Positions 1 to 7,725 of a stretch of 22,912 nucleotides of DNA are shown here, piece by piece. A model generated the notes under the pieces. The model had not been told where the DNA came from, did no database searches, and worked only from the letters and a program-made list of their open reading frames with translations. The stretch's first letter is position 1. Every line of letters begins with the position of its first letter. Both the position numbers and the translations under genes were made by a program. Location of the stretch: positions 1 to 22,912 of the forward strand of contig JAFAEB010000132.1 in NCBI GenBank assembly GCA_023424235.1, in the 5' to 3' direction. Source of the DNA: Bacillota bacterium. Its GTDB lineage: Bacteria; Bacillota; Clostridia; Lachnospirales; Lachnospiraceae.

Positions 1-235
1 CTTCAATCTCATCTTCTGGCTCTAAAATAATATCTTCTTCGTCATCCGTAACTCGTAAAACATCCACATTGTTAATCTCAAGAAATTCATAAATTTTTTC
101 CACCATTAATGGATCCATATCAAACTCAACGAAAAAATCATTAATCTCTTGAAATTCTAGGACATTTTTCTTTTTCTTGGCAAAAACTAATAGTTCTTTT
201 AACTTTTCTGAAAATTTAACCATATTTTCATCCAT
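1..235 (-). CDS. rpoD: RNA polymerase primary sigma factor RpoD, N-terminal fragment (runs off left edge)
   Basis: Only the first 78 codons are present. The reading frame starts at the ATG ending at 235 (MDENMVKFSEKLKELLVFAK...) and continues off the window. Upstream on the minus strand is a clear AGGAGG about 10 bases before this ATG; a second in-frame ATG at 223 has no site of its own. The visible part is acidic and helical, ending in a run of Asp/Glu (DDEEDIILEPEDEIE), as in region 1.1 of primary sigma factors, which masks the DNA-binding regions of free sigma. Identification rests on this sequence plus the position directly after dnaG, the classical macromolecular synthesis order (dnaG-rpoD) in Firmicutes. 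No promoter-binding region (2-4) is visible, so the call is an inference from N-terminal similarity and context. Confidence 0.85.
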   Translation of the reverse strand, partial: MDENMVKFSEKLKELLVFAKKKKNVLEFQEINDFFVEFDMDPLMVEKIYEFLEINNVDVLRVTDDEEDIILEPEDEIE

Positions 236-259
236 TACTTACCATCCTCCTCTTAAAAT

Positions 260-293
260 GCTTTAATGAAAGCAATTTTGCTTTATTGAAAGC
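260..293 (-). repeat. Two tandem 14-bp mini-hairpins in the dnaG-rpoD gap
   Basis: The dnaG-rpoD spacer contains two near-identical palindromes, GCTTTAATGAAAGC (260-273) and GCTTTATTGAAAGC (280-293), each a 5-bp stem with a 4-base loop. They sit just upstream of the rpoD ribosome binding site on the sense strand. They could be mRNA processing or stability elements separating dnaG and rpoD expression, as RNase sites do in enteric macromolecular synthesis operons. The function here is inference; no T-run makes them terminators. Confidence 0.45.
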
Positions 294-343
294 AGATATC
301 TATATGAAAATGACGTAGATCAATATTATTTTATTCTTGTATT

Positions 344-2125
344 TTAACCATCCTTATAAGAAATATGCAGTTTTTGTAGTCTAGCTTGCTCTCCAATTAT
401 TTTCTGTAATTCCACAATATCATTCTTTTCTATTGCTTCTTTACTTTTTATATCTAAACTATTCTTTTTAATGCGTGTTATTGTTTCTGTCAGTGCTTTT
501 TTCTTTTCGATACTACTCATATCGTTTCTGATACCTGCATTAAAAAGGGAAGCAACTTCATTTTGTTCTTCTTTACTTTCAAAATAATTGATAATTTTAG
601 CTGGGGTAACTTTTCCTTCCTGCTTATATTGAGAATATAGCATTGTAAATACTTGTTTATAGATTTCTTCTGGAAAATCCTCTGCAACAATAATATCTTT
701 AATTGTTTCAAATACGTTCGTATCTTCAATGAGCCAAGTAAGTAATATTTTTTGCGACTGCTTAATACCATCTTCTTGATTTGATTTTGATTTTCTTCCA
801 AAAGCACTTTCTTTCGGTTTAGTATCGTTTATAGATAGTTGTCCACCATATTTATTTACTAATTTTCTTAAATTTTCATAACCTATCATATATTTTGATG
901 CTATGGATTCAATATAATTATTTCGCTCAATCTCTTCTGTAAAGATTAATAATCGTTTTGCAACTTCATTAAAAAATCTAGTTTTTTCTTCTGGATCCGA
1001 TAAGTCAAATTCACTCTCTAGTACCTTAATTTCATATAAAAATCCATTACTTGCTCCCTCGATTCTTTTCTCAAATTCACTAGCACCAAGTGCTTTAATG
1101 AACTCATCTGGATCTTTATAAGGTCTCATATCAATTACTTTGACTGATAAGCCAGCTTCTTTTAATATGGGTATTGCTCGAATGGCAGCTTTTGTACCGG
1201 CATCATCACTATCATAAGATATTAAAACTTCGCTTGTGTATCGTTTTAATAGATTCGCTTGTAAACCAGTAAAAGCGGTACCTAAAGATGCTACTGCATT
1301 ATTAAACCCTGCTTGATGTAATGCGATTACATCAAGATAACCCTCACATATAATAATATTAGATTTTCTTGATATTCTTGCAAGATTTAAACCATATAAA
1401 TTACGACTTTTATCAAAAAGTTTTGTTTCTGGTGAGTTTAGATATTTGGGCATCCCATCTCCCATTACTCTACCACCAAAACCAATCACTCGATTATTCA
1501 CATCCATGATAGGAAAAATCACTCGGTTCCAGAATTTATCATAACTAGTCATCTTTTTCTCATCAAAGGTAAAAAGTCCTGATTCCTTTAATATGGAATC
1601 ATCATAATCTAGATGTTTTAGATACTGATATAAGTTCCCATTTTTTTCGGAATATCCAAGTCCAAAGAGTTTTATAGTTTCATCGGTTAATCCTCTGTTT
1701 TTTAAATAAGCATATGCTGCTTGTCCGACTTCTTGTCTTAAACTAAAATAATAGTACTTCGCCGCCTCTTTATTAATATCTAGCAAACGTTGCTTTAAGC
1801 TAGCTTGTTTCTTAGCCTCTTCACTATATTCTGCTTCTGGTAAATTAACACCTACTCTTTGTGCTAATAATTTTAACGCTTCCACAAAATTGTAATTCTC
1901 ATATTCCATGATAAAGGTAAATACATTTCCACCAACTCCACAACCGAAACAGTGATACATTTGCTTAGAACCACTAACACTAAAAGAAGGGGATTTTTCA
2001 TTATGAAACGGACAGAGCCCCATATGATTGCTGCCTTTTTTCTGCAATTTTACGTATGACCCGACTACGTCCACGATATCATTTTTTATTCTAACTTCCT
2101 CAACTAACTCCTCCGGATAATACAT
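344..2125 (-). CDS. dnaG: DNA primase DnaG
   Basis: Synthesises RNA primers for Okazaki fragments and leading-strand starts at the replication fork, working with the DnaB-type helicase. The 593-aa product has the CHC2 zinc finger near the N terminus (C38, H41, C59, C62), the RNA-polymerase-like core with an RVIFPIMD...GFGGR stretch at about 201-219, and a TOPRIM domain with the metal-binding Glu in EGYLDV (E261) and the DSD acidic pair (D305, D307). The C-terminal third would be the helicase-interaction domain and is less conserved. The frame is open upstream to 2158, but the ATG at 2125 (MYYPEELVEE) is chosen because AAAGGAGA lies 8 bases before it and the family begins at this point. Length is normal. 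It is followed by rpoD after about 110 bases, so the two are probably co-transcribed. Confidence 0.97.
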   Translation of the reverse strand: MYYPEELVEEVRIKNDIVDVVGSYVKLQKKGSNHMGLCPFHNEKSPSFSVSGSKQMYHCFGCGVGGNVFTFIMEYENYNFVEALKLLAQRVGVNLPEAEYSEEAKKQASLKQRLLDINKEAAKYYYFSLRQEVGQAAYAYLKNRGLTDETIKLFGLGYSEKNGNLYQYLKHLDYDDSILKESGLFTFDEKKMTSYDKFWNRVIFPIMDVNNRVIGFGGRVMGDGMPKYLNSPETKLFDKSRNLYGLNLARISRKSNIIICEGYLDVIALHQAGFNNAVASLGTAFTGLQANLLKRYTSEVLISYDSDDAGTKAAIRAIPILKEAGLSVKVIDMRPYKDPDEFIKALGASEFEKRIEGASNGFLYEIKVLESEFDLSDPEEKTRFFNEVAKRLLIFTEEIERNNYIESIASKYMIGYENLRKLVNKYGGQLSINDTKPKESAFGRKSKSNQEDGIKQSQKILLTWLIEDTNVFETIKDIIVAEDFPEEIYKQVFTMLYSQYKQEGKVTPAKIINYFESKEEQNEVASLFNAGIRNDMSSIEKKKALTETITRIKKNSLDIKSKEAIEKNDIVELQKIIGEQARLQKLHISYKDG

Positions 2126-2434
2126 TATGGAACTCTCCTTTCTAGTATATTTATGCAAGCTATTGCGAAACTTAAAGTGTACTAATTTGTGCTGCCATTA
2201 ATACGAATTCGATTACCTAAGCAAGCATCCACTTGCTGTTAAACGGTATGATTTCATCTCAACTATATATTACTTTAGACTTTCGCAATTACCTAACATT
2301 TTATTAGCATTGTGTTCTCTCTGTATTATACAATTCCACAATTAGCTACTCATTATTATAACACGAATTTCAAAAAAAGACATCCTTCAACATATAATCC
2401 TATATGAATACTACAAAACAATTAAACTCTTATT
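2126..2434. other. dnaG-dgt intergenic region with weak promoter candidate
   Basis: About 310 bases without a gene. On the minus strand a TATAAT lies at 2330-2325, roughly 200 bases upstream of the dnaG start, but no convincing -35 is found at the right distance. A short hairpin AGCAAG/CTTGCT (loop CATCCA) near 2229-2246 has no following T-run in either direction. No RNA family is recognised. The spacing suggests dnaG-rpoD has its own promoter separate from dgt, but the sequence does not prove it. Confidence 0.3.
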
Positions 2435-3478
2435 TTAATAGATGCTCCAAGAACGTGGTATGGTAAGCTCACGAAACTTTGCTACTGCAAATCGATCCGT
2501 CATACCAGCAATATAGTCACATATTGCTCTACTTGGCGTTTCTCTTCTTTCCTCCATACGTTTAAGATATTCTTTTGGAAGTAGTTCTAAATTCTCTTCA
2601 TAATGGCGGAATAATAAAGCTAACATATCCTCTGCCTTTTTCTCTTCTCCTTTTGCCCTTGGATTGGTATATACATGTTTAAACATATATTTTCTTAAAT
2701 TAAACATTGCTTCCTCCACATATGGAGTCATAAGGATATCATTCTTACCTTCACTTTGGCTTATAATATCATGTATTATGGTATTTAATCGTTTTGATAA
2801 ACTCTTTCCTAAAATATCTGTATACTCTTTTGGTAAATCTTCTTCTGTTATGATATGACCACGTATTGCATCATCAATATCATGATTTAAATATGCAATT
2901 TTATCAGATAGTCGAACCACCTTACCCTCAAGGGTACTTGGTTTACCAGCTGTTTGATGATTTCTGATTCCATCACGAACTTCAATGGCTAAGTTAAGTC
3001 CTCTACCATGATTTTCTAGAATCTCTACCATTCGAATGCTCTGCTCATGATGCATAAAGCCTTCTTTGCAGATTTCATTTAAGGCTCTTTCACCGGCATG
3101 ACCAAAAGGCGTATGACCTAAATCATGACCAAGTGCAATTGCCTCTGTTAAATCTTCATTTAATTTTAAGGCTTTTGCTATGGTTCTTGCTATTTGTGAA
3201 ACTTCTAATGTATGTGTTAACCTGGTTCGATAATGATCTCCTTCAGGTGCTAAAAATACTTGTGTTTTATGCTTTAATCTACGAAAAGACTTAGAATGTA
3301 AGATTCTATCCCTGTCTCTTTGGTAGATAGGTCTAATATCGCAATGCTCTTCCTCTACATCTCTTCCTCGTGATTCATCACTAAATGCAGCATAAGGGCT
3401 TAAAATTTCATGTTCTCTTTCTTCTAATTTTTGTCTCATACTGATTGTCTTGTTATCTTGGTTATTTCCATCATTCAT
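2435..3478 (-). CDS. dgt: Deoxyguanosinetriphosphate triphosphohydrolase-like protein (HD-domain dNTPase)
   Basis: Predicted HD-superfamily phosphohydrolase that cleaves dNTPs to the deoxynucleoside and triphosphate; Dgt-like proteins are thought to tune dNTP pools. The 347-aa protein shows the N-terminal RDRDRILHSKSFRRLKHKTQVF block typical of the family (in part, about 54-75), then the metal ligands H89 (RLTHTLEV), H118-D119 (GHDLGHTPFGH) and D192 (RLSDK). The open frame extends to 3505, but the ATG at 3478 (MNDGNNQ) is preferred because AAAGGAGGA sits 8 bases before it. The length suits the shorter type 2 'dGTPase-like' subfamily rather than the ~500-aa enterobacterial Dgt, so strict dGTP specificity should not be assumed. 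It lies upstream of dnaG and rpoD in the same direction, a common arrangement in Clostridia. Confidence 0.93.
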   Translation of the reverse strand: MNDGNNQDNKTISMRQKLEEREHEILSPYAAFSDESRGRDVEEEHCDIRPIYQRDRDRILHSKSFRRLKHKTQVFLAPEGDHYRTRLTHTLEVSQIARTIAKALKLNEDLTEAIALGHDLGHTPFGHAGERALNEICKEGFMHHEQSIRMVEILENHGRGLNLAIEVRDGIRNHQTAGKPSTLEGKVVRLSDKIAYLNHDIDDAIRGHIITEEDLPKEYTDILGKSLSKRLNTIIHDIISQSEGKNDILMTPYVEEAMFNLRKYMFKHVYTNPRAKGEEKKAEDMLALLFRHYEENLELLPKEYLKRMEERRETPSRAICDYIAGMTDRFAVAKFRELTIPRSWSIY

Positions 3479-3696
3479 AAAAACAATCCTCCTTTTTATG
3501 GACAATTACTACCTATATTAATAATATTCTACCTAATTTAGCAATTTCCTTTTTATTTTTTTTATTTTACATAAAAGATTTATCGGATATTTACTGAAAT
3601 ATAATTAATCTGAAAGTGTCTGAAAAAAATTATTATTTTTCTACTTTTGTATTATTAGCTATCACCAATTTTCTTTCTTAGCATACCTTATATGTA

Positions 3697-3720
3697 AAGT
3701 TAGCTGAATGAAACATCATT
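3697..3720 (+). promoter_or_regulatory. Possible metalloregulator site upstream of feoA
   Basis: The octamer AAGTTAGC (3697-3704) is followed by a perfect inverted repeat AATGA-AACA-TCATT (3707-3720), directly before the feoA ribosome binding site. The same octamer AAGTTAGC occurs on the minus strand upstream of the MntR-like gene (6957-6950). A shared metalloregulator half-site is possible. The inverted repeat matches only one half of a Fur box, and no full DtxR or MntR consensus is present. Confidence 0.25.
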
Positions 3721-3744
3721 AGTCTTAGGAAAGGTTGGTAATAC

Positions 3745-3972
3745 ATGTTAAAACTGGATACCGTAAATGTAGGTTCAAAAATTAAAGTAGCAGGTTTACT
3801 TTCTTCAGGTTCCCTTAGAGAACGAATGCTTGCACTTGGCTTAACAAAAGGTGCTACTGTTGAAGTAATACGAAAAGGTCCAACTGGCGACCCCACTCTA
3901 TATTACATTAGAGGTACGATGATAGCTTTACGAAAAGAAGAAGCATCCCTCATTCAAATTAGCGAATTATAA
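3745..3972 (+). CDS. feoA: Ferrous iron transport protein A (FeoA)
   Basis: Small (75-aa) cytosolic SH3-like protein that supports FeoB-mediated Fe(II) uptake. The sequence has the family pattern: an N-terminal strand region with V..GSKIKVAGL, then the helix SGSLRERMLALGLTKGATVEV, then the closing block ending DPTLYYIRGTMIALRKEEASLIQI. The start ATG is preceded by GGAAAGG about 10 bases upstream. It lies 29 bases before feoB in the same direction, forming a two-gene operon. The length is normal for the family. The predicted C-terminal strand is complete and there is no fusion to another FeoA copy. Confidence 0.95.
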   Translation: MLKLDTVNVGSKIKVAGLLSSGSLRERMLALGLTKGATVEVIRKGPTGDPTLYYIRGTMIALRKEEASLIQISEL

Positions 3973-4001
3973 TTATATATAAATAGTTTTTGGAGGTTTA
4001 C

Positions 4002-6182
4002 ATGGGTTTAACCTATCATTCATCAAAAAACAAAGCCATGACTGATATTTACCAAATAGAAAAAAATAAGGAACAACTACTTCTAGCACTATTAGGTAAT
4101 CCAAACACCGGAAAAAGTACGGTATTTAATGCTTTAACTGGACTCCACCAACATACAGGTAATTGGCCAGGTAAAACTGTGGTTAATGCTAGAGGAGATT
4201 ATAGCTATGAAGGAACTGAGCATATTTTAATGGATCTTCCAGGAACTTATTCCCTATTCCCAACCTCCATAGAAGAAGAGGTAGCAAGAGATTTTATCTG
4301 TTTTGGTAATTCGGATGGTATTTTGGTTGTAAGTGATGCTACCTGTTTAGAACGAAATTTTTATCTTCTGTTTCAGACTCTAGAACTTACAAGTCAAGTA
4401 GTCCTCTGTATAAATTTAATGGACGAAGCCAAAAAGAAGGGCATAAGAGTTGATATCGACGGACTAAGGTCAGAACTATTAATCCCTATTGTTCCTTGCG
4501 CAGCAAGAAGCGGTGTAGGTATTGAAGAGATTAAGAGTACAGTTTATCAAACCTTTAAAGAAAAAGGAAAGCCTCACATTTTAATTGAGGATTCTAATAA
4601 TAAATCTGACTCTTTAGTAGACTGCTGTAGTATATCTCCTACCTTTACCATATGCTACAAGCCTTACATTGAAGAAGCGGTGCAATCACTATTACCACTA
4701 TTGTCTACATCAGTAGAAGGAATTAACCTACGCTTTGTTGCACTTAGATTACTTGATGGAGATATAAAGTTAAAAGATACTCTATTATCCTTTATTGATG
4801 AAAATCATATCCATGAAGTAAATGCTATCTTAGCTACCTTCCAAGAAAAATATGAACTATCCACGGTAAGAGATGATATCTCTGAGCGTATCTATGAATC
4901 AATTGAGGAATTATTAAAGAAATATATATCCTATGATACTAAAAAACATAATCGTGATCGAATCATTGATGAAGTTATTACATCAAGACGTTTTGGTATC
5001 CCAATTATGCTTGCTATGCTCTCTCTGCTTTTTTTCATAACCATAAAGGTAGCCAATGTACCTTCTAAAATACTAGGAGATTTATTATTTGGATTTGGTG
5101 ATGTGTTATCGAATTTATTTTTACGATTAAATCCTCCAATGTGGTTACATGATGTACTAATTCTTGGATTATATAAGACCTTAGCTTGGGTTGTCTCTGT
5201 TATGCTCCCACCAATGGCCATCTTCTTTCCATTATTTACGATTTTAGAAGATTTAGGGTATCTCCCTAGGGTTGCATTTAATTTAGACCATTTATTTAAA
5301 AAAGCGTGTGCTCATGGGAAACAGTGTTTAACCATGTGCATGGGGCTAGGTTGCAATGCTTGTGGGGTTATTGCATGTAGAATTATTGATTCCAAACGAG
5401 AGCGTCTTATTGCAATCCTTACCAATAATTTTATTCCTTGCAATGGAAGATTTCCTACTTTTATTACCATATCCACCATATTTATATTACTTTTAAATGG
5501 CACTAGTACTTCACTCTCTGCGCTCCTTGTTACTGGCTGTGTGATACTTGGAATTCTTATTACCCTACTTGTATCCTATTTACTATCTAAGACTTTACTA
5601 AAGGGAGTTCCATCCACTTTTACCTTAGAGCTACCTCCATATAGAGTACCTAACATTCATCGTGTATTATATACCTCTTTAATCGATCGTACTATATTTG
5701 TATTATTTCGAGCAATTATTATAGCAGCACCAGCAGGTGCATTAACCTTTATATTTGCTAATATATTTATTGGAGATATGAGTATTATCGGCCATATATC
5801 GAGTTTTCTTGATCCATTTGCAAGACAAATTGGTCTTGACGGATTTATCCTTATGGCATTTATCTTTGGGCTACCAGCCAATGAGATTGTACTTCCCATT
5901 CTTCTAATGGCCTATTTATCTACAGGAACTTTAGTAGAATATGATAGTATCGATACCTTGTATCAAGTTTTATCTAGCAGAGGTTGGACTTATCTTACTG
6001 CCTTAAATGTAATTTTATTTAGTCTCCTACATTGGCCATGTGCTACTACCTTACTCACTATTTTAAAAGAAACAAAAAGTAAAAAATGGACTTTACTTGC
6101 AGCAATTATTCCTACTGCTATCGGTATAATCATCTGTTTTTTAACAACAAATATCAATCGATTCTTTCAATGGATTTTTTAG
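4002..6182 (+). CDS. feoB: Ferrous iron transport protein B (FeoB), GTP-gated membrane permease
   Basis: Inner-membrane Fe(II) transporter with an N-terminal G domain. In the 726-aa protein the G1/P-loop is GNPNTGKST (32-40), the switch I region follows at HTGNWPGKTV (51-60), G3 is DLPG (78-81) and G4 is NLMD (138-141). A helical guanine-dissociation-inhibitor-like segment follows to about residue 300. The C-terminal half is a polytopic membrane domain with two Gate motifs, including the Cys-containing CMGLGCNACGV segment and a second block at GLPANEIVLP. The frame could begin at a TTG at 3990, but that codon overlaps the TGGAGG ribosome binding site, so ATG 4002 is chosen. It is co-transcribed with feoA and ends in a strong terminator. 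Its neighbour on the other strand is an MntR-type regulator, which may control it. Confidence 0.96.
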   Translation: MGLTYHSSKNKAMTDIYQIEKNKEQLLLALLGNPNTGKSTVFNALTGLHQHTGNWPGKTVVNARGDYSYEGTEHILMDLPGTYSLFPTSIEEEVARDFICFGNSDGILVVSDATCLERNFYLLFQTLELTSQVVLCINLMDEAKKKGIRVDIDGLRSELLIPIVPCAARSGVGIEEIKSTVYQTFKEKGKPHILIEDSNNKSDSLVDCCSISPTFTICYKPYIEEAVQSLLPLLSTSVEGINLRFVALRLLDGDIKLKDTLLSFIDENHIHEVNAILATFQEKYELSTVRDDISERIYESIEELLKKYISYDTKKHNRDRIIDEVITSRRFGIPIMLAMLSLLFFITIKVANVPSKILGDLLFGFGDVLSNLFLRLNPPMWLHDVLILGLYKTLAWVVSVMLPPMAIFFPLFTILEDLGYLPRVAFNLDHLFKKACAHGKQCLTMCMGLGCNACGVIACRIIDSKRERLIAILTNNFIPCNGRFPTFITISTIFILLLNGTSTSLSALLVTGCVILGILITLLVSYLLSKTLLKGVPSTFTLELPPYRVPNIHRVLYTSLIDRTIFVLFRAIIIAAPAGALTFIFANIFIGDMSIIGHISSFLDPFARQIGLDGFILMAFIFGLPANEIVLPILLMAYLSTGTLVEYDSIDTLYQVLSSRGWTYLTALNVILFSLLHWPCATTLLTILKETKSKKWTLLAAIIPTAIGIIICFLTTNINRFFQWIF

Positions 6183-6190
6183 CCTAGGCT

Positions 6191-6226
6191 AAAATGGCAC
6201 CAGTATCTAGATATTGGTGTCATTTT

Positions 6227-6235
<9 letters not shown>
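6191..6235 (+). terminator. feoAB terminator
   Basis: An 18-bp arm at 6191-6208 (AAAATGGCACCAGTATCT) is immediately followed by its complement at 6209-6226, with two G-U pairs, then a T-rich run. It begins nine bases after the feoB stop. The A-rich left side also makes it usable by leftward transcription from the facing mntR-like gene. Confidence 0.9.
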
Positions 6236-6390
<155 letters not shown>

Positions 6391-6413
6391 ACAGTACACA
6401 ACCCAATGCTTCT

Positions 6414-6881
6414 CTACTCTTCTCTTTGTTTTCTATATTCTTGAAAAAAATCATTAACCTCACCATTTTCTTTAAAGAAACAGATCAAATCCTTTATACC
6501 AACTAAAATCTCATTGTTAATGGTATGTTCTATTTTTTCTGTTTCTTCTAGCAAGCCGTCTTTAACGCCTAATAACTTTAGAAATTCTTCCACAATATTA
6601 TGCCTGCTAAGTAATGCTTTTCCTATTTTAATTCCTCTTTCGCTTAACATAATGACACCATATTTTTCATAATTAATATATTTTTGCTCTGCTAATTTTT
6701 GAATCATTTTTGATACAGATGGTGGTTGTACATTAAGAGCTTGTGCTAAATCATTTACTCTTGTAAATCCATAATCAAGGGATAATCGATATATCATTTC
6801 CATATAATCTTCTTCAGATGGTGATAAATTTTCCGATTCTTTTTTCATATATTCCCGAAAGGTATAAAATTCTTCATGCAT
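6414..6881 (-). CDS. mntR: MntR-type metal-dependent transcriptional regulator (DtxR family)
   Basis: Winged-helix repressor that dimerises and binds operator DNA when loaded with Mn(II) or Fe(II). The 155-aa protein has the HTH (about 38-70, with QPPSVSKMIQKLAEQKY as recognition region) and a metal-binding/dimerisation half. All six ligands that bind the two metal ions in Bacillus subtilis MntR appear conserved: D25 and E28 (EEDYMEM), H94 (SRHNIVEEF), and E115, E118, H119 (TEKIEHTI). There is no C-terminal SH3-like domain, also as in MntR rather than DtxR/IdeR. The start is the ATG at 6881; a TTG at 6893 overlaps the only AAGGG and is less likely. A 17-residue N-terminal extension precedes the usual MntR start. 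It converges on feoAB, so it may regulate iron as well as manganese genes; that is inference. Confidence 0.88.
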   Translation of the reverse strand: MHEEFYTFREYMKKESENLSPSEEDYMEMIYRLSLDYGFTRVNDLAQALNVQPPSVSKMIQKLAEQKYINYEKYGVIMLSERGIKIGKALLSRHNIVEEFLKLLGVKDGLLEETEKIEHTINNEILVGIKDLICFFKENGEVNDFFQEYRKQREE

Positions 6882-7205
6882 AATATTAACCAACCCTTTT
6901 GTATATTTGTATAATATATGCTTGTATTAGAATCTTTTGCACTTTATTTGCTAACTTCTTGTAATAACCATCACAATGATTCAGTTCTCAAAAGGTATAT
7001 CTAATTTTATTTGCACAAAGCCAAAAGACTATAGCTTCAATTTCATTCATAAGATGTTCTAATACATTCATAGTTTGTGCTAAACATATCAAAAGACAGA
7101 TATCTCGCTACGCATTGTGCAAATCGCCAATATGATTTTATAATAGAGCTATGGCACCTTAATCAATTTATACATAAATGTAAATTATTTACATGATAAC
7201 CCATC
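6882..7205. other. Divergent intergenic region with a perfect 17-bp palindrome
   Basis: About 320 bases between the divergent mntR-like gene and the SOS-promoter gene, with no ORF or RNA recognised. It contains the perfect palindrome ATGTAAAT-T-ATTTACAT at 7178-7194, ending 11 bases before the -35 box of the downstream promoter. This is a good operator geometry. The regulator is unknown; it resembles a TnrA box in part (TGT...ACA) but misses two consensus positions. Confidence 0.45.
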
Positions 7206-7234
7206 TTGACAATCGAATGTATGTTCTGTATAAT
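7206..7234 (+). promoter_or_regulatory. Consensus sigma-A promoter of the 103-aa SOS gene
   Basis: TTGACA at 7206-7211 and TATAAT at 7229-7234, separated by exactly 17 bases: a full consensus match in both hexamers. A promoter this strong would need repression, which the two LexA-box-like palindromes could supply. Confidence 0.9.
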
Positions 7235-7257
7235 ATAATTAAACAAACATTTGTTCT
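7214..7257 (+). promoter_or_regulatory. Two LexA (DinR/SOS) box-like operators, 30 bp apart
   Basis: Box 1, CGAATGTATGTTCT at 7214-7227, fills the spacer between -35 and -10. Box 2, CAAACATTTGTTCT at 7244-7257, lies just after the predicted transcription start. Against the Gram-positive LexA consensus CGAACRNRYGTTYC, box 1 differs at two positions and box 2 at three. The centres are 30 bp apart, about three helical turns, so both would lie on the same face of the DNA. Both sites are placed where a bound repressor would block RNA polymerase. The identity of the binding protein is inferred. Confidence 0.7.
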
Positions 7258-7275
7258 ATTTTAAGGAGAATCCAT

Positions 7276-7587
7276 ATGTATAAATCTTCTTCTACTGAAA
7301 CTTCACACAATCATACTAAAACTGGCACCTTGTATTCCAAATTAGAAACTGGTGTAATTGCAGTTTTTCAACCAAACGGAAATATAAAACCTTTATATTT
7401 TCAATATAAGGATTTATATGGGGAACAACAAAATATTAAAATTGATAGTATCCTTTCGACAAAAGAAGAACACTATGCAGGACTTCCAACTATCATATAT
7501 TCTTGCATTGCTATTATGGAAAATAAAAAAGTAGAGTGTATCTTACGCTTTCGTATCACAGAACACTACTGGGAATTATTATATTAA
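7276..7587 (+). CDS. 103-aa protein of unknown function, predicted SOS-regulated
   Basis: I do not recognise this family with certainty. The ATG has AAGGAG seven bases upstream. The first ~20 residues are polar and rich in Ser/Thr (MYKSSSTETSHNHTKTGTLY); the rest alternates as short beta strands: GVIAVFQPNGNIKPLYFQY, then IKIDSILS, then PTIIYSCIAIM, then VECILRFRI, ending EHYWELLY. No signal peptide, membrane segment or catalytic motif is seen. The pattern of a G.I.PLYF start and an aromatic end suggests a small beta-barrel. Its promoter holds two LexA-like boxes, so it is probably induced by DNA damage, and small beta-rich proteins do accompany Y-family polymerases in some bacteria; that comparison is from memory and unproven. 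It stands alone, with no polymerase or lexA beside it. Confidence 0.75.
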   Translation: MYKSSSTETSHNHTKTGTLYSKLETGVIAVFQPNGNIKPLYFQYKDLYGEQQNIKIDSILSTKEEHYAGLPTIIYSCIAIMENKKVECILRFRITEHYWELLY

Positions 7588-7605
7588 ATATGAATGAAAA
7601 AAAAT

Positions 7606-7634
7606 AAGACCATACAGTATTCCTGTTAGTCTTT
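7606..7634 (+). terminator. Weak possible terminator of the 103-aa gene
   Basis: AAGAC (7606-7610) pairs with GTCTT (7629-7633), and inside it ACAG (7614-7617) pairs with CTGT (7623-7626) around a 5-base loop. A small internal loop separates the two helices and the T-run is only three bases. It is placed 19 bases after the stop codon. Low confidence. Confidence 0.3.
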
Positions 7635-7725
7635 CCACTTTAAAAAGCTTATATGTAATTCTAGAAAACTCTCAATAAAACCTAATAAATTTCATTTCCA
7701 CCAATGATCATCTAATCTCATAGAA

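Noticed and set aside
3704..3723. Fur box upstream of feoA
   Set aside because: Only the right half (ATCATTA) matches; the spacer is four bases instead of the three expected and the left half does not fit.
3990..4001. TTG start of feoB at 3990
   Set aside because: The codon lies on the TGGAGG ribosome binding site itself; ATG 4002 is correctly spaced.
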